Assembly (NCBI GenBank): GCA_028673005.1
Contig: CM054113.1
Location: 207,939,504-208,003,503, forward strand
Direction: 5' to 3'
Origin: Tanypteryx hageni
Lineage: Eukaryota; Arthropoda; Insecta; Odonata; Petaluridae
DNA: 64,000 bases
Made by a program: the position numbers and the translations under genes. The number at the start of each line of letters is the position of its first letter. Position 1 is the stretch's first letter. The notes under the pieces were generated by a model. The model searched no databases. It was not told where the DNA came from and was given only the letters and a program-made list of their open reading frames with translations. Shown one piece after another: positions 35,071-48,200 of the stretch.

Positions 35071-37204
35071 GGCGAAGGATATATGGTTTGATACAGCATG
35101 GATAGGAATATTTATTAGTAACGCTACGGGGGGTTTATGGGACGAAATGAACGACCTGGGGGTCGATTCGTTGCGGATAAATGGTTTTCTGAGAAAGGAA
35201 GGAGCGGTCGTGATTGGACGGAAGTGGCTGATGGAAGATGGACAAATTACGTGAGTGCCTGCCGCAAAAAAAGAAAAAATATATCTGATGTGAGGTGGTT
35301 GTAGAGATTGATAGCGGGATAAGGAGTGAAGGAATGTTTATAGGAAGGCAAATCGATTGGCAAATGAGTTTTCTTTGCACGCGAACGTGTCTGACGCTGT
35401 AGTTAAATCAGAAGGATGGTTTAAGTTCAGAAAAAGAATTTTGAGGAGAGAGAAAAGCGGGAGAGGATGAAAGATAGTAGGGAACGAGAAGATGAGGATT
35501 TGTAGTTGATGTGAATATGACCTGGACCGAATAGAAAGAGCGAATAAATATTACAGGAAGGAGTTTTTGGAGTTGAAGATGTAACTTACAAGGTGGTATG
35601 GGATACCTTACATGCAAGGAAATAGACCACGCTCTCACTAAAGGAAGCATGTCGTAAAATCGCCTATTATTTTTTTCGATAAGCTTCGTTATAAACTGCT
35701 TTGGCCAGAGATTCAGAGATTTTAAACATCTGAGTAGAGCGTGAATCAATACGACCCACCATTTAGTTTTCAAATTTGCGACGCAATTCCACAGCGTAAT
35801 ACCGAATTAAACATAGGTACGGTTATAGTAACTTGAGAACAATATTTTACGCGAGAGACGGAATAGAATGAAGATGTGAAGGAGTGAGAGGGGATAGGAC
35901 TGACGAGGTAGAGGGCTGTTTTGGATGGAGAAAAACAGTTACATGTTATGTCCTTGCCATATTTCTCTACATCATCCAGCTTTTCACTAGAACGGTGGGT
36001 AGCAGAGGGTGCGATGCACCAAGCTATCGCCGAATGTTTGATACGAATGAAACGAGATTCCGATTAGAGTTAAGAAAAGGTAAGAAAAAGGCGAAATGAG
36101 AGGAAATGGCTGCGTAGCAACGGGATTGAGAAAAAGATGTCGATGATAGGCCTGGAGCTTTGTCGCTCAGATAAAATGGTTTTGTGAGGAATTAAGGAGT
36201 TTTTGAAAAGAAATTAGACGTTGATTATGGACCCCAAATATCATCACATATAGATTAGCGCGCGTTCTTAAGCAGAAAAAATTTAATATCTCCTAAGCAG
36301 AGGAAAATGACATGTTAACGTGTTCTTTGTGGCATTTGATGTCTCTTGATACTTGGAAAAGAAACAGGACGCTCGATAAAAGTTATGCTTTGCTCTACAA
36401 TAAATGCCAAAATGCTCCATTTGGCCGATGACATTTGTGTTAGGACTTTTTTAGTTATGTCATTAGGCATAGGAGTGAGAATATTAGGTCACTAGCGAAG
36501 ACATTACAGGTGAAATTCGTCGTTTTGATATATCTTTTTTTCATTCTGGTACATGTAATTGTACCGGCAATTAAAAATATTAATTATGAGCAAACAATAA
36601 AACAGAAAATAAAACGAAAATTTATTCATTTGACAACAAATACCACAGGAGAAGTATAATATGTAAATTTTTCTATTAGACATCCAATAAATCAACAAAA
36701 CTCAGAACGTAAAAAATTAGCATATTGGGAAATTCAACTAGTAAAAATAGTAGTAGATAAATAAAAGTATGAGATTTCAGGGACTAAAGATATTGTTGAG
36801 TGACATTATTTTTCCCATAAAAAAACATGGGACTAATCTGGGGAGGGACATGGAGAGAAAAGATGATGAAGTGAAAGATTAAATTATGTATTAAAAAGCA
36901 GAAAGAATGTGTGCATGTGCGTACCATTTTTTGCTGAAGGCAGAATAATATTTACAGTAGAATTTAAATATTAACTATTATTTTTTTTAATAGAAAAAAA
37001 TTCAAGTGGCTATAATGAAACATATATCAGAATATTTTCAAATAAATTTCATGGACATCATAAAAGAAAAACTTATACGACTCGACCAATTAATGATGAT
37101 GGGACATGAAGAAATCTCAAAAGAAGTCATAACTGTAAAATAATGCGATCGAGAAGCACCGAGAAGAGAAAGAACATAAAATTTTGAAGACTTCTTATTA
37201 GGAC
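35071..37204. other. Intergenic sequence, nothing recognised
   Basis: Moderately purine-rich to about 35550, then AT-rich. The 121-codon minus ORF at 35408-35773 is not low-complexity in its first 60 residues but has no recognisable motif. From 36240 to 37120 there is plain AT-rich DNA. Confidence 0.35.
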
Positions 37205-37440
37205 AGGTGGAAAAGAGAGAAGCGGCGTAGGTTGGAGAGAGATAGAGAGAGAGAGAGAGAAAGGAAGCGACGCAGGAGGAGGTAATGTCCCGTGATAGAG
37301 AGGCGTGAGGAGAGAGGCCCGAAACAACAGTCGACCCGTGTAGAATGATGGAATGGCTTCGGATGATGATGATGATGACGATGATGATGTGTCTCTTTCA
37401 CTTTTTCCTTCTTCCCAGACGAGAGAGAGAGAGAGAGAGC
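37205..37440. repeat. (GA)n and (GAT)n microsatellite cluster
   Basis: Purine-rich DNA with GAGAGAGAGA at about 37245, a GATGATGATGATGA run at about 37361-37390, and GAGAGAGAGAGAGA at about 37422-37438. The histidine-rich minus-strand frame over the GAT run is an artefact. Confidence 0.8.
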
Positions 37441-37949
37441 AGTGATGCGTAGATCATTTTCCGGAAGGGATTTTTAAGTTTCCGCTATCGTGTTTCATTC
37501 CATATTAACTCCGTCATTAAGCTTCTTCCGCCCGCTCCTCTCGCATTTCCCTATTACAAGGCAAGGTGCGTGAATGCCTTCTTACGAGAACACAATTTGC
37601 GCGCGTGCATGCTGACGAAACGTATGCAAATCCGGAAACAAAGCTACGCTAAACAGCATCTGAACGGCGTACAAACGGATGTTAACCACCAATGAAAAAA
37701 CATGATATGACCGTCTTATTTTGTTCGCTGTGTAAAAGAAACACTTTGTTTGGGTGGCATAAAACCACTACTGCGCTGTATCTCTAACTCAAAGTTTATT
37801 TTATCGAAACATTTCTTTATCCTCCCACGTGTTTTAGCATGATTGTGGCCAAGAACGACACTGCTCCCAACCAACTGCCAATACGCCACAGGGATGCGCG
37901 AGAAAAAGAGGAACGAAATATGTAACGTTCTTCGGTTCGGTTCCAATCC

Positions 37950-38098
37950 GGTAAAATAACGAAAGCAATAAATGTAGGGGGTTTGTGCTCAAGTCTGTAC
38001 CCGCCTTAAACTTTTGAAGGTTGCTGCTCACTGCCACCCCATAGAAGCTGCCGCCCGTGTGCAGTGCACACATTGCACCCATGGTAAGCACGGCCCTG
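37950..38098 (-). mobile_element. Terminal fragment of an hAT-like element
   Basis: Read on the minus strand from 38098, the sequence begins CAGGGCCGTGCTTACCATGG and continues with GGGCGGCA and GGGGTGGCA blocks. CAGGGCCG ends followed by GGGCGC-type boxes are common among hAT elements of animals. The opposite end was not found to the left, so only one terminus survives. It abuts the 5' truncation point of a CR1 copy. Confidence 0.4.
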
Positions 38099-38100
38099 CT

Positions 38101-38358
38101 TGGAATGTCTAAAAGACGAGGTTGTAGGAATAATTGAAGCACCAACGTATATAGGTAGAAATGATCGAGACGATAAAATACGTGAGATCGATTGTAGGAC
38201 GGAGCGTTATCTAGGCTCGTTCTTTCCGAGGACAATACGAGATCACAATAGGAAATTTCGAATTGCGTTAGACAATCTTTAGGTAGGATTTGGTGCATTG
38301 CACCCCCTGCCACCCACCAACTTGGTGAATTGCAGGGTAACTTGTAGATGTAGATGTA
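38101..38358 (+). pseudogene. CR1-type LINE, 5'-truncated copy (last ~60 codons and 3' tail)
   Basis: GGAATGTCTAAAAGACGAGG starts the homology. The frame to the TAG at about 38281 encodes ECLKDEVVGIIEAPTYIG and then FFPRTIRDHNRKFRIALDNL, nearly identical to residues 767-825 of the CR1 protein at 54955-57432. The 3' untranslated region follows with TGCATTGCACCCCCTGCCAC, and the copy ends in a GTAGAT repeat (38344-38358). The near-identity shows that it is a recent insertion of the same subfamily. Extreme 5' truncation is normal for LINE reverse transcription. It makes no functional protein. Confidence 0.9.
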
Positions 38359-39967
38359 TCATAAAACATCTCATTATAGTAATAGTGGCTTTGGGTTAGG
38401 TTGAAACCCAAATAATTATATGAAATAAACAATTTATAAAATATCTTAGTGTATCCTTTTACGGATCTTAGTAAATGTTTTATCAGTTTAAATGCCTGTT
38501 TTCAAAGACGTTAGGCGTTTATCCGTATAAATAAAAGACTTATATTTACGGCAAAAATAATTCCGATTAACACTCGAAATTGCGGCCTTATCAAAGCGTC
38601 TTTCATTCGTTCCTGTCTCCGCTCCCCAGTCCTCCGCTCGACACCATAATAACAGTTTGGAATACATCCTTCAATCCAATGCATGCAACGCACAGTCCTT
38701 CCTGGTTTCTTCTCGGTGACCTCGCCCTGGAACGGCCTTTTCAAAGTACTCATCAAGTCTTGGGTATTTCTTCTCAGGTCTGAATTTTACAGTAAAATAT
38801 TTTAGAAGTTTCTTTGCCTGCGATTCGCTAGACAAGCCTAGAGTCATTTGAAATTAGTAATACTTAAGTTTATAATACATCGTCACGAGGAATCTCTTTT
38901 CCTAATAGCAATTCGAGAGCATTATAGAAAGAACCTCATTAAGTTTGTTATCCATCGCTTCCTGTCTCATGCAAGCATAATAGTGATATAGGGTCGTATA
39001 ATAATCTAAAAGTACAAAATCGGATAGGTCACAAATTTGGATGTTAAGCTATAAAACAATTTGCACTGAAAGGTCGAATGAAGTACACTGTTTAAATACG
39101 GAAGGTTTCAATTTGCTTAAAGTAAATTAAAGTTAAGTTATAACAAAGGAATAGCCATTGAGGATGAGTAATTCTACCTATCCACCAATATAGATCCTGA
39201 TAGTCCATTATTTCCTCAAGAGGATTTTCAATTTTTGTATTCATGAGCCATTATTCAATGTAAAAATCACATTTTATTAAGGGAAGGAATTGCGAAAGAC
39301 TATTTCATAGGAAACGCTTATGGGCGAGAAGAATACGTGCAAGGAGAATTTTTTATTAAGTTTTCTTCATAAAATAATAATTGCGTATAAAATATCACCT
39401 AAAATCTGTTAGAACGGAGTAATATACGCACATAAATTTCACGTATTTTTCTTCAGAACTCATTCACAATAACCTAATAAAAAATAAAAAATACATATGC
39501 GAGCACAACTGGCAAAGAAATATCCAATATTTACGGCGAGGATTAAAAGTGAAGAGAAGGAGTGTTTTGTGTATTATATATAAGGGCTTGTTGCAACGCT
39601 AAACACTTGAATATCGTATGAATAAAAATGATCCTCAAGTGCGGGAAGGTATTAACTGCACGAAAGCTATAGACAAAAGTTTTAAATAGGCGTGGAAATA
39701 TTTTTTCGAGAAATCTAAAAACATTTATTAATATTTCCTAAGGACTTTTTATAGCTCCAGTTATATTTCAGCGCTCGAATAAAGCATAGGTAATTTTTCA
39801 CCCAATTTTTCACGAGTTCCATAAAATTTATGCCAATGATCGTCACGCACACTATTATCATCGGTCATCAAAGTCACTTTAAATCTTCCCATTTTCATAT
39901 TTTCGCATCCTCCTCGTTTCACGCGACCTTCGTCCAATTCAATTAAGTCACACATACATAGCGCCCG
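38359..39967. other. AT-rich intergenic sequence
   Basis: A more balanced patch at 38570-38760 has overlapping 67-81-codon ORFs without recognisable features. Otherwise there is nothing notable. Confidence 0.4.
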
Positions 39968-40707
39968 TTTTTTAGCCTACTTTCCAGAATGGAAATAGGC
40001 TTATAGTTTTGTCGTTGTGTCCGTCTGTCTGTCCGTCTTTCTATCTGTCCGTCTTCTGTCTGTCTATCGATCTGTCTGTCTGTCGATCTGTCTGTCCGCC
40101 CCTCCCTATTAACTTTTGAACCAATAGACCGATTTTCATGAAACTTGGTGGACATCTCCCTGCATCTCCCGAGGATAGTTTTGTTGCGAAGACTGAAATC
40201 CCGGGTTCGATTCCAGGAACTATTCTTCCCATTTGATTTACATGGGAAATCCAAAATCCATCGTGCAGGGTAATTTTCTCTTGCGCATTAAAATATCTTA
40301 GAATTGTACTATCGGAGCGAGTTTTGTACTATTCTCCGAGAAAAGGAATGAAGATTCTAATTTTTATCGTAGAATTTTTCTTGTCGATTGTATTCCTTAG
40401 AATTTTGTGTAAATACTGGCGATTTTGCAGTCTTTATCACTCATTACGAGAGTGTTGCCATAGCAACAACTATTGTTGGACTCGGATTCGGTATAATCTA
40501 GTACGTACACGCAATGTTTTTGCCACACAAATACGCGTGATCAATTTAATATTCCGTTCAAATGTATTTGTAGCATTTTATTACATTAAATTACGAAATT
40601 TGGGAAAATATCCGCGATGACTTCAAAGCTATTAAAGCCAATATAAGTATAAAATAAATGATTAAATGGAAAGTAGGCATCATAAGTTCTGTTTGGATCA
40701 TCTTGTT
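39968..40707 (+). mobile_element. MITE family X, copy 3, with expanded GTCT tract
   Basis: It starts TTTTTTAGCCTACTTTCCAG and carries TGGAAAGTAGGC ending at 40678. Homology with copy 2 continues outward to about 40707 (CATAAGTTCTGTTTGGATC). The GTCT/GTCC/ATCT tract at about 40021-40100 is much longer than in copies 1 and 2. A Pol III B-box, GGTTCGATTCC, lies at 40204-40214 and an A-box-like TAGTTTTGTTG at 40176-40186. The 98-codon ORF at 40324 matches the one in copy 2 only through DNA homology. Confidence 0.82.
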
Positions 40708-40839
40708 ATTTTTATCCATTTCTTCCGCCTGGAAAATCACACTTTTGTTTTCAATTCCCTCGATAAAACGCCTTTTTTTCTAACGCGGAATTTCGATTGC
40801 GTGAAAATATTATCTTTTCCACATTCCCGGTTGTTTCGC

Positions 40840-43075
40840 CTCCCTTGCCCTTAATCGTCCGATCTTCCCACGTTTATTTCTTTATACTCGAGTCACATCT
40901 ATCGCACCGAAATTTTTATCGCCTCCCACGCCTATCCTCTCCGCCATCCTCAACTGCTTGTGTTACTCACTCTTTTCGTCCCTCTCATTTTCTCTCACAC
41001 CACAGCCCTTATCCAACCTTCCCTCCCCAATTCCTCACGCTTCCTCGTCATCCGACGCCACCACGCTCTCCCTCCTCTTTCTTGTTTTCATCTCGCCATC
41101 CTCTTCTTTCTTCGTCTTCTCCTTATTTTTTCCCTCTGCCCTTACATTTTCCTCAATCCCTCGATTCGCCACTTTTCGTTCGTCTTTCCTTTCCTCCTCT
41201 CTTACTATATCTCTCTGTTGGTTTAATTTCTCCCTTTCTTTCTCGCTTTCTTTCCTTTTGTCTCCGTTTCTTCTTAATTCTCTCTTTACCTTACTTTCTA
41301 ATTCTATCCTCCTACTCATATCATTTCCTAACTCCGTTTTTTCCTTAATGACTCATTTTTTTCTACCTCGATCTATTATTCCTTTTCTCTGTTTTGTTCT
41401 CCGAATCCCTCATTCTCTCCTTCACTCACTACTCTTCTCTGTCATTTGCTCCTTCACAAATCCCTTCCACCTCTGCCTCAACCTCTCGCCATTCCCCTCT
41501 CTTCCCACCTCCCTCTCTCTTCCACTCCCTCACCACCCTTTCCCTCCTATCACCATCTCCAGCCATCGCCTTTATCTCCCTCCCTTCCTCTCTCTCTCTC
41601 TACTCTCCTTTCACTTCGCTGCCCGCCGACTGCTCACTCCTGTCAGCAATCTTCCTGTAATTACCTGGGCATTAACATTTGCAGGAACTCATTGCCGTTG
41701 GCTATAAAGGGATTTAATGTACGCAACGCCCTCTCTCGGGAAACTCACGCGAGCGAGCGTTTTTAACCTCCCCTCCTCCTTCCGCCCTTCTCTCCCTTTT
41801 CCCCTTCCTCTCTCTCTCGTTCCCCATTTCAGTACCTCCCTCGCTTTCCTACTCCTTCACTCTAGTTTCACCTTTTCGTCTCTTTTACCCTCACTCGGGC
41901 ATATATTAAAATACGCGCGACACATACTCGTCCGTTGAAAATATTTTTATATGTACTTTCAAACCGTAGGATATCTCGCGCTGAGTAGAGGAGATACTTT
42001 TAAATCTAGTTCTTCTCTAGAACAACCTTCTCACGACGTAAATCACTACGACTTGGAAGCATTATTGGATGTAATTTTTTCCTCCTGTCCTCTTTTTTCT
42101 TAAACTTATACGCTTCAATGATTACATATATTTGTCACATACAAGTATATACATGCACCCATACATACATACACACATATATATTATATACACGCTCGAA
42201 CACGCATATGTCTATCGTCATTTGGTTGAAGAATTTATCCTTAAACAAGCCTTAAACATGGGGAAAATTTCTTCCATATACGTCTACGCTTATGTATTTT
42301 TAAACTACTTATTCGCAAAACGAATCGACCTCCGATCGAAAGTTCCAAAAGAGGCCTTAACTTTGAAATATACGTTCAATTCCCGTTTATCGCGAAGAAT
42401 CGATGTCACGAATCTTAAATTGTGACTCGCGTTTCTCGACGTTGCCTAAGAAGGGAAGCTATCATTTTAAAACCGTCGCTCTCTCTCTATCTCTCGCAAC
42501 TCTCTCCTCACCACCTCCTCCCTCCCCAACCCGCCTCCCATTCAGTATCCCTCTCTTCACCTTTCTCTCTCTTGTTCTGTCCCTCTCTCCTCCCATCTCC
42601 TTCGCATTCATCGCTCTCTCTCTCTCTCCTACTATCCTCCTCCCGCTTGGCGACTCCCGCACATACAGGCACCCACTCATTACGATATCCCCCACCTCCT
42701 CGCCATCCCCGCCTCGCCTCCTCGTGCCTCGCTCCTACCTCTAACTTCACTCCTCTCTCGCGCCCTCTGGGGCCGTCGTCTCCCACCTCCCCTTCGGGCG
42801 ACTCCCTTCACTCCAACCTCCCTCGATCTCCCTCTTCTCGGAACATCCTCGCGCCCACTCTCTCCCCCTCCCTCTCTCCCGCCGTATTCACCCTCTAAAG
42901 AACATCCAAGCCTTATATTCCTCCTCTCTCCACTTCTCTTCTGCTCTCATCCCACCCTCAAGGCACCCGTCCCGTTTCCTTCTCCCATTTCCCACCAAAC
43001 CACCTTTCCAACCTATCTCTCCATCCCGCATTTTTACTACCACCGTGTTATTTGTGCGTCTCCATCCACTGTCTT
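40840..43075. repeat. Long pyrimidine-rich region, 2.2 kb
   Basis: C/T-biased on the plus strand at 40840-41900 and again at 42470-43075, separated by an AT-rich segment (41930-42470) with an (AC/AT)-rich stretch at about 42130-42195. The 158-249-codon ORFs here are Ser/Leu/Pro/Phe-rich and occur in several frames at once, so they are rejected as genes. Confidence 0.75.
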
Positions 43076-44754
43076 CCAATTCTCAGCGCTGTTGATATTT
43101 AAACCGTCGTAAATTCTCGAGTAATCACCCAATCCAATCCCATCATCCTTGACAGCTCTTACAAAACACGCAAAGCATTTCCAACCGGCCTCCAACACTT
43201 CCTTAATCTTATACTCACTTGCCGTTCACATTCTATTAAAACAAGACGTTACTCTCGGCTTAATGCCCAAATAAGTTTTTGATAGGATTGAAAAAAGTGG
43301 AGTGATCTGGGAATGTATTCCAATCTCAGATTTTATTAATATTTGAAATAAAACATAGAAATAACCGGGAACTCTTTCAAACTGAGCAAATAAGAAATGT
43401 ATCAAGGATTCTTGCTGCTTAAACTCAGCAGAAAATATCAGGAATGGTAGTTTGAAAATATTTCAACAAAAACTCATAGTAATTTATTACATGAATCATA
43501 TAAATATTACTAAGGATATACATCCTGAGACAAGAGCACACATTGTAGAGAATAGTAAAACAGAGTAGAGGAAGGAAAAGAGAGACGCGTCAGGTTAGCA
43601 AAGAGAAATTTTTAAGAAAAAACGGCACTCTGGACAAGGACTTCTGGAAAGTAAGAGGCGGAACGAAAAGAAAGATGAAAGAAGAAAAATAAAACAAACT
43701 CTAAGCCGGAGAGGGGCGATGGAGATTTTCTGCAGCTGATGAAATAATAGATTAACAGTGAAAGACAAAGAAATATTTTAGAGAGAATGATTAGGAAAGA
43801 GGATTACGAAAGGGGAGTGGTGTAAGGGAAAAGAGACGAATGAGTAAGTATGTAGTACCCACAATGTAATGAGTACGGATGAGAAACGGAGGCTTAAAGA
43901 GCATAACAAGGAAGATAACTATTTGAGGATTATCGTATGTTGTATTGGAAAATAGTGTTATACCGTGATTACAGAACCTCGAGGTTGAGAGATGTGTGCG
44001 AGTTGGCTGGAGATTGGAGAATTGATGAAATTGGAATGAGAGGTGATAGCTTTAGAAGGTTTTAGATGCTATGAAAAACAGTTATTTAGAAAATGCTTTG
44101 TATTGTATGTCAATAACTATAAAGAACTTTTAGAAACATTTATAGTATTTAAAAAGTGTTTATATAAATTCTCAATCGATGTAGTTAAGGCAATAATTAG
44201 CATTCTAGCCGCAGCAAGGCAAAAAAGGACCGCCAGTTTGACATGCCTGGTCTAACATAAGTGGTAATCCATGGTGGCATTTATGAATTAATTTTTTCAA
44301 AGCACATTAATTGAAATTTTGCAAAATATTTTTAGAATGTAAATTATTATTTCCAGTACTTCGATGTATTTTTATTGGAAGAAGCAACTACTCAAAAATA
44401 AATATTAATTTAAGAAATTATTTGTGATGGAATCATTTATTCAAGTTAAATAGGGACTAAATGTTAAAATTGAAGGAAAAATTAAGTGATATGAATAGTG
44501 TTGGCTGAAATAGGCAAAGATAATAATTCTAGGAAAAAATTACAGCTAAAGTGAAGAAAATCATTTTGAAAAAGAATATACACCTGCCAATTATTTACGA
44601 AAATAATCCAAGAAAAAGAACCGCGTATAAGGCAAAAGGGAAAATAAAATATACGAAGCGTATTACTTAACCGAACGAGAACACGAGTACGCGATGTAAA
44701 ATGCGACTCAGAAATTGCAGACGAAGTGAAATAAGAAAAACGTGTTTTTTGAAC
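43076..44754. other. Intergenic sequence, nothing recognised
   Basis: AT-rich. The segment 43500-44050 is A/G-rich with short open runs that recall degraded LINE coding sequence, but no motif is readable. It is not assigned. Confidence 0.35.
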
Positions 44755-44935
44755 GAGACGTGGAGGAGGAGGGAGGGAGGGAATGGAGGAGCGTGGAGCT
44801 TTGGTTTACTGAAGGAGTCCGATTAGGTCCAGGACGATAATAAGCGAAAAGGACGGGGAGGGAGGGGAAGAGTAGTGTAAACAAGGGAGGGATGGAAAGG
44901 GAGGAGGTCGGAAGAAGAGAGTAAACGACTTCAAC
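44755..44935. repeat. Purine-rich tract
   Basis: A/G-biased plus strand with GGGAGGGAGGGA near 44772 and GGGAGGGAGGGG near 44860. The 82-codon minus-strand ORF is compositional. Confidence 0.65.
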
Positions 44936-45117
44936 TTCCCCTATCGTTTTCCACATGAAACATCCTTAAGCTTCTACCTCTTCTTGCTTACTTATTCCAG
45001 CGTTAAAATCACCGCACCATCCAATGAACGTGTTTCTCTAAGGAAGTGACGTTCATCGCTGTTAAGAGACACTCCTTGATGTTGCCTCCGGAATAAGAAG
45101 GTCCGAGTGGGAGAAAG

Positions 45118-45138
45118 GAAGAGAGAGAGAGAGAGAGA

Positions 45139-45202
<64 letters not shown>

Positions 45203-45250
45203 AGGGTGGCGTGTGTATGTGTGCGCGTGCGTGCATGTGTGTGTGTGGAG
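45118..45250. repeat. (GA)n-(GT)30 compound microsatellite
   Basis: A (GA)n run at 45118-45139 passes directly into an uninterrupted (GT)30 at 45141-45200. A second, imperfect GT/GC alternation follows at 45210-45247. Alternating purine-pyrimidine runs of this length can adopt Z-DNA. The Thr-His and Cys-Val ORFs across it are artefacts. Confidence 0.97.
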
Positions 45251-48200
45251 GAGATGAGGAGGAAGGGCGGTACGGGAGGAGGTGGAGATAGAGGGCCGAA
45301 ACCTTCTGGAACGCAAATTAGGAATCATTTTGCTGGGTTCAGTGAAACTTTCATCGGACGGGTTAGTTCCCTTCTTTTCCTTTTTTAGGCCATAACAAGC
45401 TCCTCCTGAAATTAACGAACCGCATTTTCTTTTGACCATAAACATATTCGGAAGCCTAAAGTGATTTAATGTGCGCATTTGACGTGAATTCATTAAGAAG
45501 AAATGAAAACTAAGCGTGAGGAAATTACGACCTTCTTACGGCCTGCTTTATAAACACAGCAACGAATTCAACTTTATTCCTTTCGCATTAACTAGTATAC
45601 GAGATTGATCTTATTGCTTCCACCAATATTTTAAGTACCTTACTTCTAATCAATTCAGCTAGAAATTATTCTCATGAAAAGGAAGGAAATACCCTATAAG
45701 AGTTATGATAATGAGGTTTCTACTAAAATAAATTAGAATGCAATTTTCAGTTGAAAATTAACGTTTCGAATAATTTTAGCTCATAACTAAATAAACAGCA
45801 TAATTTTCCCAGGTTTACCCAAATGAGTTCGAGAAAAAAATTAAATCGCTAAAAATATATGACGTTTGTATTCAGATGTGAAATGGAATTCTTTGGATTA
45901 AAAATTCCTGTGGATAATAAACAAATGCTTTCTAAAAATGTATCTTGTCAAAAACGGAAATTTAATAATCAAATTGCGACAGCTACAAAGAAGCAAAAAG
46001 CATTCAAATCGCATTGAAGGACTAGAATAAAATTGTTTACAAATTATAAGTTTCTATTTATAACGATAAAAGGAAGAGATGGAAAAAAGAAAGTTTTCTT
46101 TTGAAGTTAGGAACGGAGTAACCATAGAGGCTCCTAGTCAATAAAGCGCATTTATATACAGGGAAACAGAAATGGGATAATTTGATTTGCGGTGTATTTA
46201 ATTTGTACCATGCTTTGGTATTAAAAGCGCTATTAGTTCTTTCCAGCATATGCTATTCATATTTGAGTCCTTTAAATCAAAAATCGTTTAATGAGGCGAG
46301 TTTTCAAAGAATAGTTTCATCTAATACCGTCGAAGAGATGTTTTTCTTTTACAAATTTATTTTGGTGTCTGTCAGCATTGGATTGACGGTGTTGGTGTGA
46401 TGACAGTAAAATTACGGAAATTAATCTATGTTTATGTTTGCTCAACATGTTATCGTTGCTGTTCTTAATGATACCTGTAGGAGTGGAAGGGTTCAAATTT
46501 TAAATGGAAAGATGGAGCTGCGTAAACCTTTTGAATTAAAGGAAGGTAATATGCGTAAGAAGTGGCGATTTGATTAAAGCAGCCGCATACGTTAGCCGCA
46601 TTAGGCGTCAGATCAGAGGCCATTTATTTAAGATGTGTTTCACTTCTAGAGATACTTTATTCCATTTTCGGACAAATCGTCAAAAGAAAGCACGATCGAT
46701 AAACATGTAAAAATTAAATCACTGCCGTAAACGGCCGACAAAACCAATTATACGATCTCCATAGTTGCACGATAAACACCATCGCAATGCACAACTGTTG
46801 GCATGTTATTCACCAGAATGGATGAAGCATTTAAATGTGAGGAAGAACAAAAACAGATCACGTTCTCAACCGCGCATTGAGCCGTCATAAGTGCGTTTGG
46901 TTCGCAGCTAATTTTCAGAAGCAGAGAAACTATTATTTATATTATTAAGAGAGAAACGCCTGGCACGACGAAGTATATAACAAGTCCGACTATCAAACGA
47001 CGACGCCCCTAGCGTTCCCACGGCCTCTGTTCTCTACGATGCATTCTCTTTCAACCTTATAGTCCCGACGAGATCAAAGCTTGAGTTGGAAAAGACGTGT
47101 TGAATTGAAGACGATGGCAAACGACTTGTTCCTGCGACGACACTTTACGTAGAGTGTCGGATCTACTGAGAAACATGCGTTCGTAAATATAAGACAAGTG
47201 CTTTTAAACGAGAGAAATAATTGTTTTAAGCTTTAGGTAGGCCGATAAATATTCTTCAGTGAAATTTAACTTTCGGACACTCGGCTATGACAAATATACG
47301 CTAAAGTATCTGGCTACGTTTGCTTCCGCCGTCACGAATTGAACACGTGTTAAATCAGCTAAGTTGGTTTTTCTATTAGCGCGGAGTAATCGATAAGGAT
47401 AAATATGTTCTTATTTTTCTTGCTCATTAAAGAAGGATGCTGCAAATAACAAAGTAATTACGCTGTTTATTATACGTACACGTTGGTTTTGATGATATTT
47501 CTTCTCTATAATTTTCTGCATTTGCATAAAAATTTGCGAAGTATTTTGAGTTCCATGTCGACCTGACGTAACGACTCGTCAGGAATACAAACCGTGCTCC
47601 AAAATGAATTTCAACCCAAATAGTAGCCAGTTACGTTTTTCTTGCTAAAATTACATCGATTTAATCCTTAAACTAATCTCGAAGTATCAGGTGCGATGGA
47701 TTAGTAGGAATCTGTTCCGCCTTTGATAACCAGATATATAGAGTGGACGCTTAAATTTTGTCACTTTTCGTTAGCTTAGATGGCTACTCTACGTCAGCCA
47801 TCTATATACATACTATATCATAATTTCTGAGATTGGATAAAATGCCTAGAAAAATTGTAGCCATAAGGAGGGAGATAAGTGGCATGTCCTTTAAAAGATG
47901 AAAGGGCTTTGGTGTCATAAAGAAGGAAATATCTAGACTGGTCGGAAGACGGCTAAAGAGAAATTATGAACGAACGTATTCGCGCATGAAATGTAGCATT
48001 TGAATGGGACTCTTGATTACACAGTTCGACGCGATCGCGAAGATAACGGACATTAATTGTGAATCCGACGTATTCCGATGGATTTCTATAACCATAAACA
48101 AGTTGGCGATAATCAACATTGCCTCCAACTAGTCTAGCAGATACGTGGATGTAGTCGAAATATTATATCCTAGCACGTTATTCCAGTCCAAAATCTTGAG

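Noticed and set aside
40958..41707. 249-codon ORF on the plus strand, with others of 88-183 codons
   Set aside because: All come from the same pyrimidine-rich tract and occur in all three frames at once. They are Ser/Leu/Phe/Pro-rich without domains.
43500..44050. A/G-rich stretch reminiscent of degraded LINE coding sequence
   Set aside because: No endonuclease or reverse transcriptase motif could be read in any frame.
45009..45493. Thr-His-rich and Cys-Val-rich ORFs
   Set aside because: They are readings of the (GT)n microsatellite.
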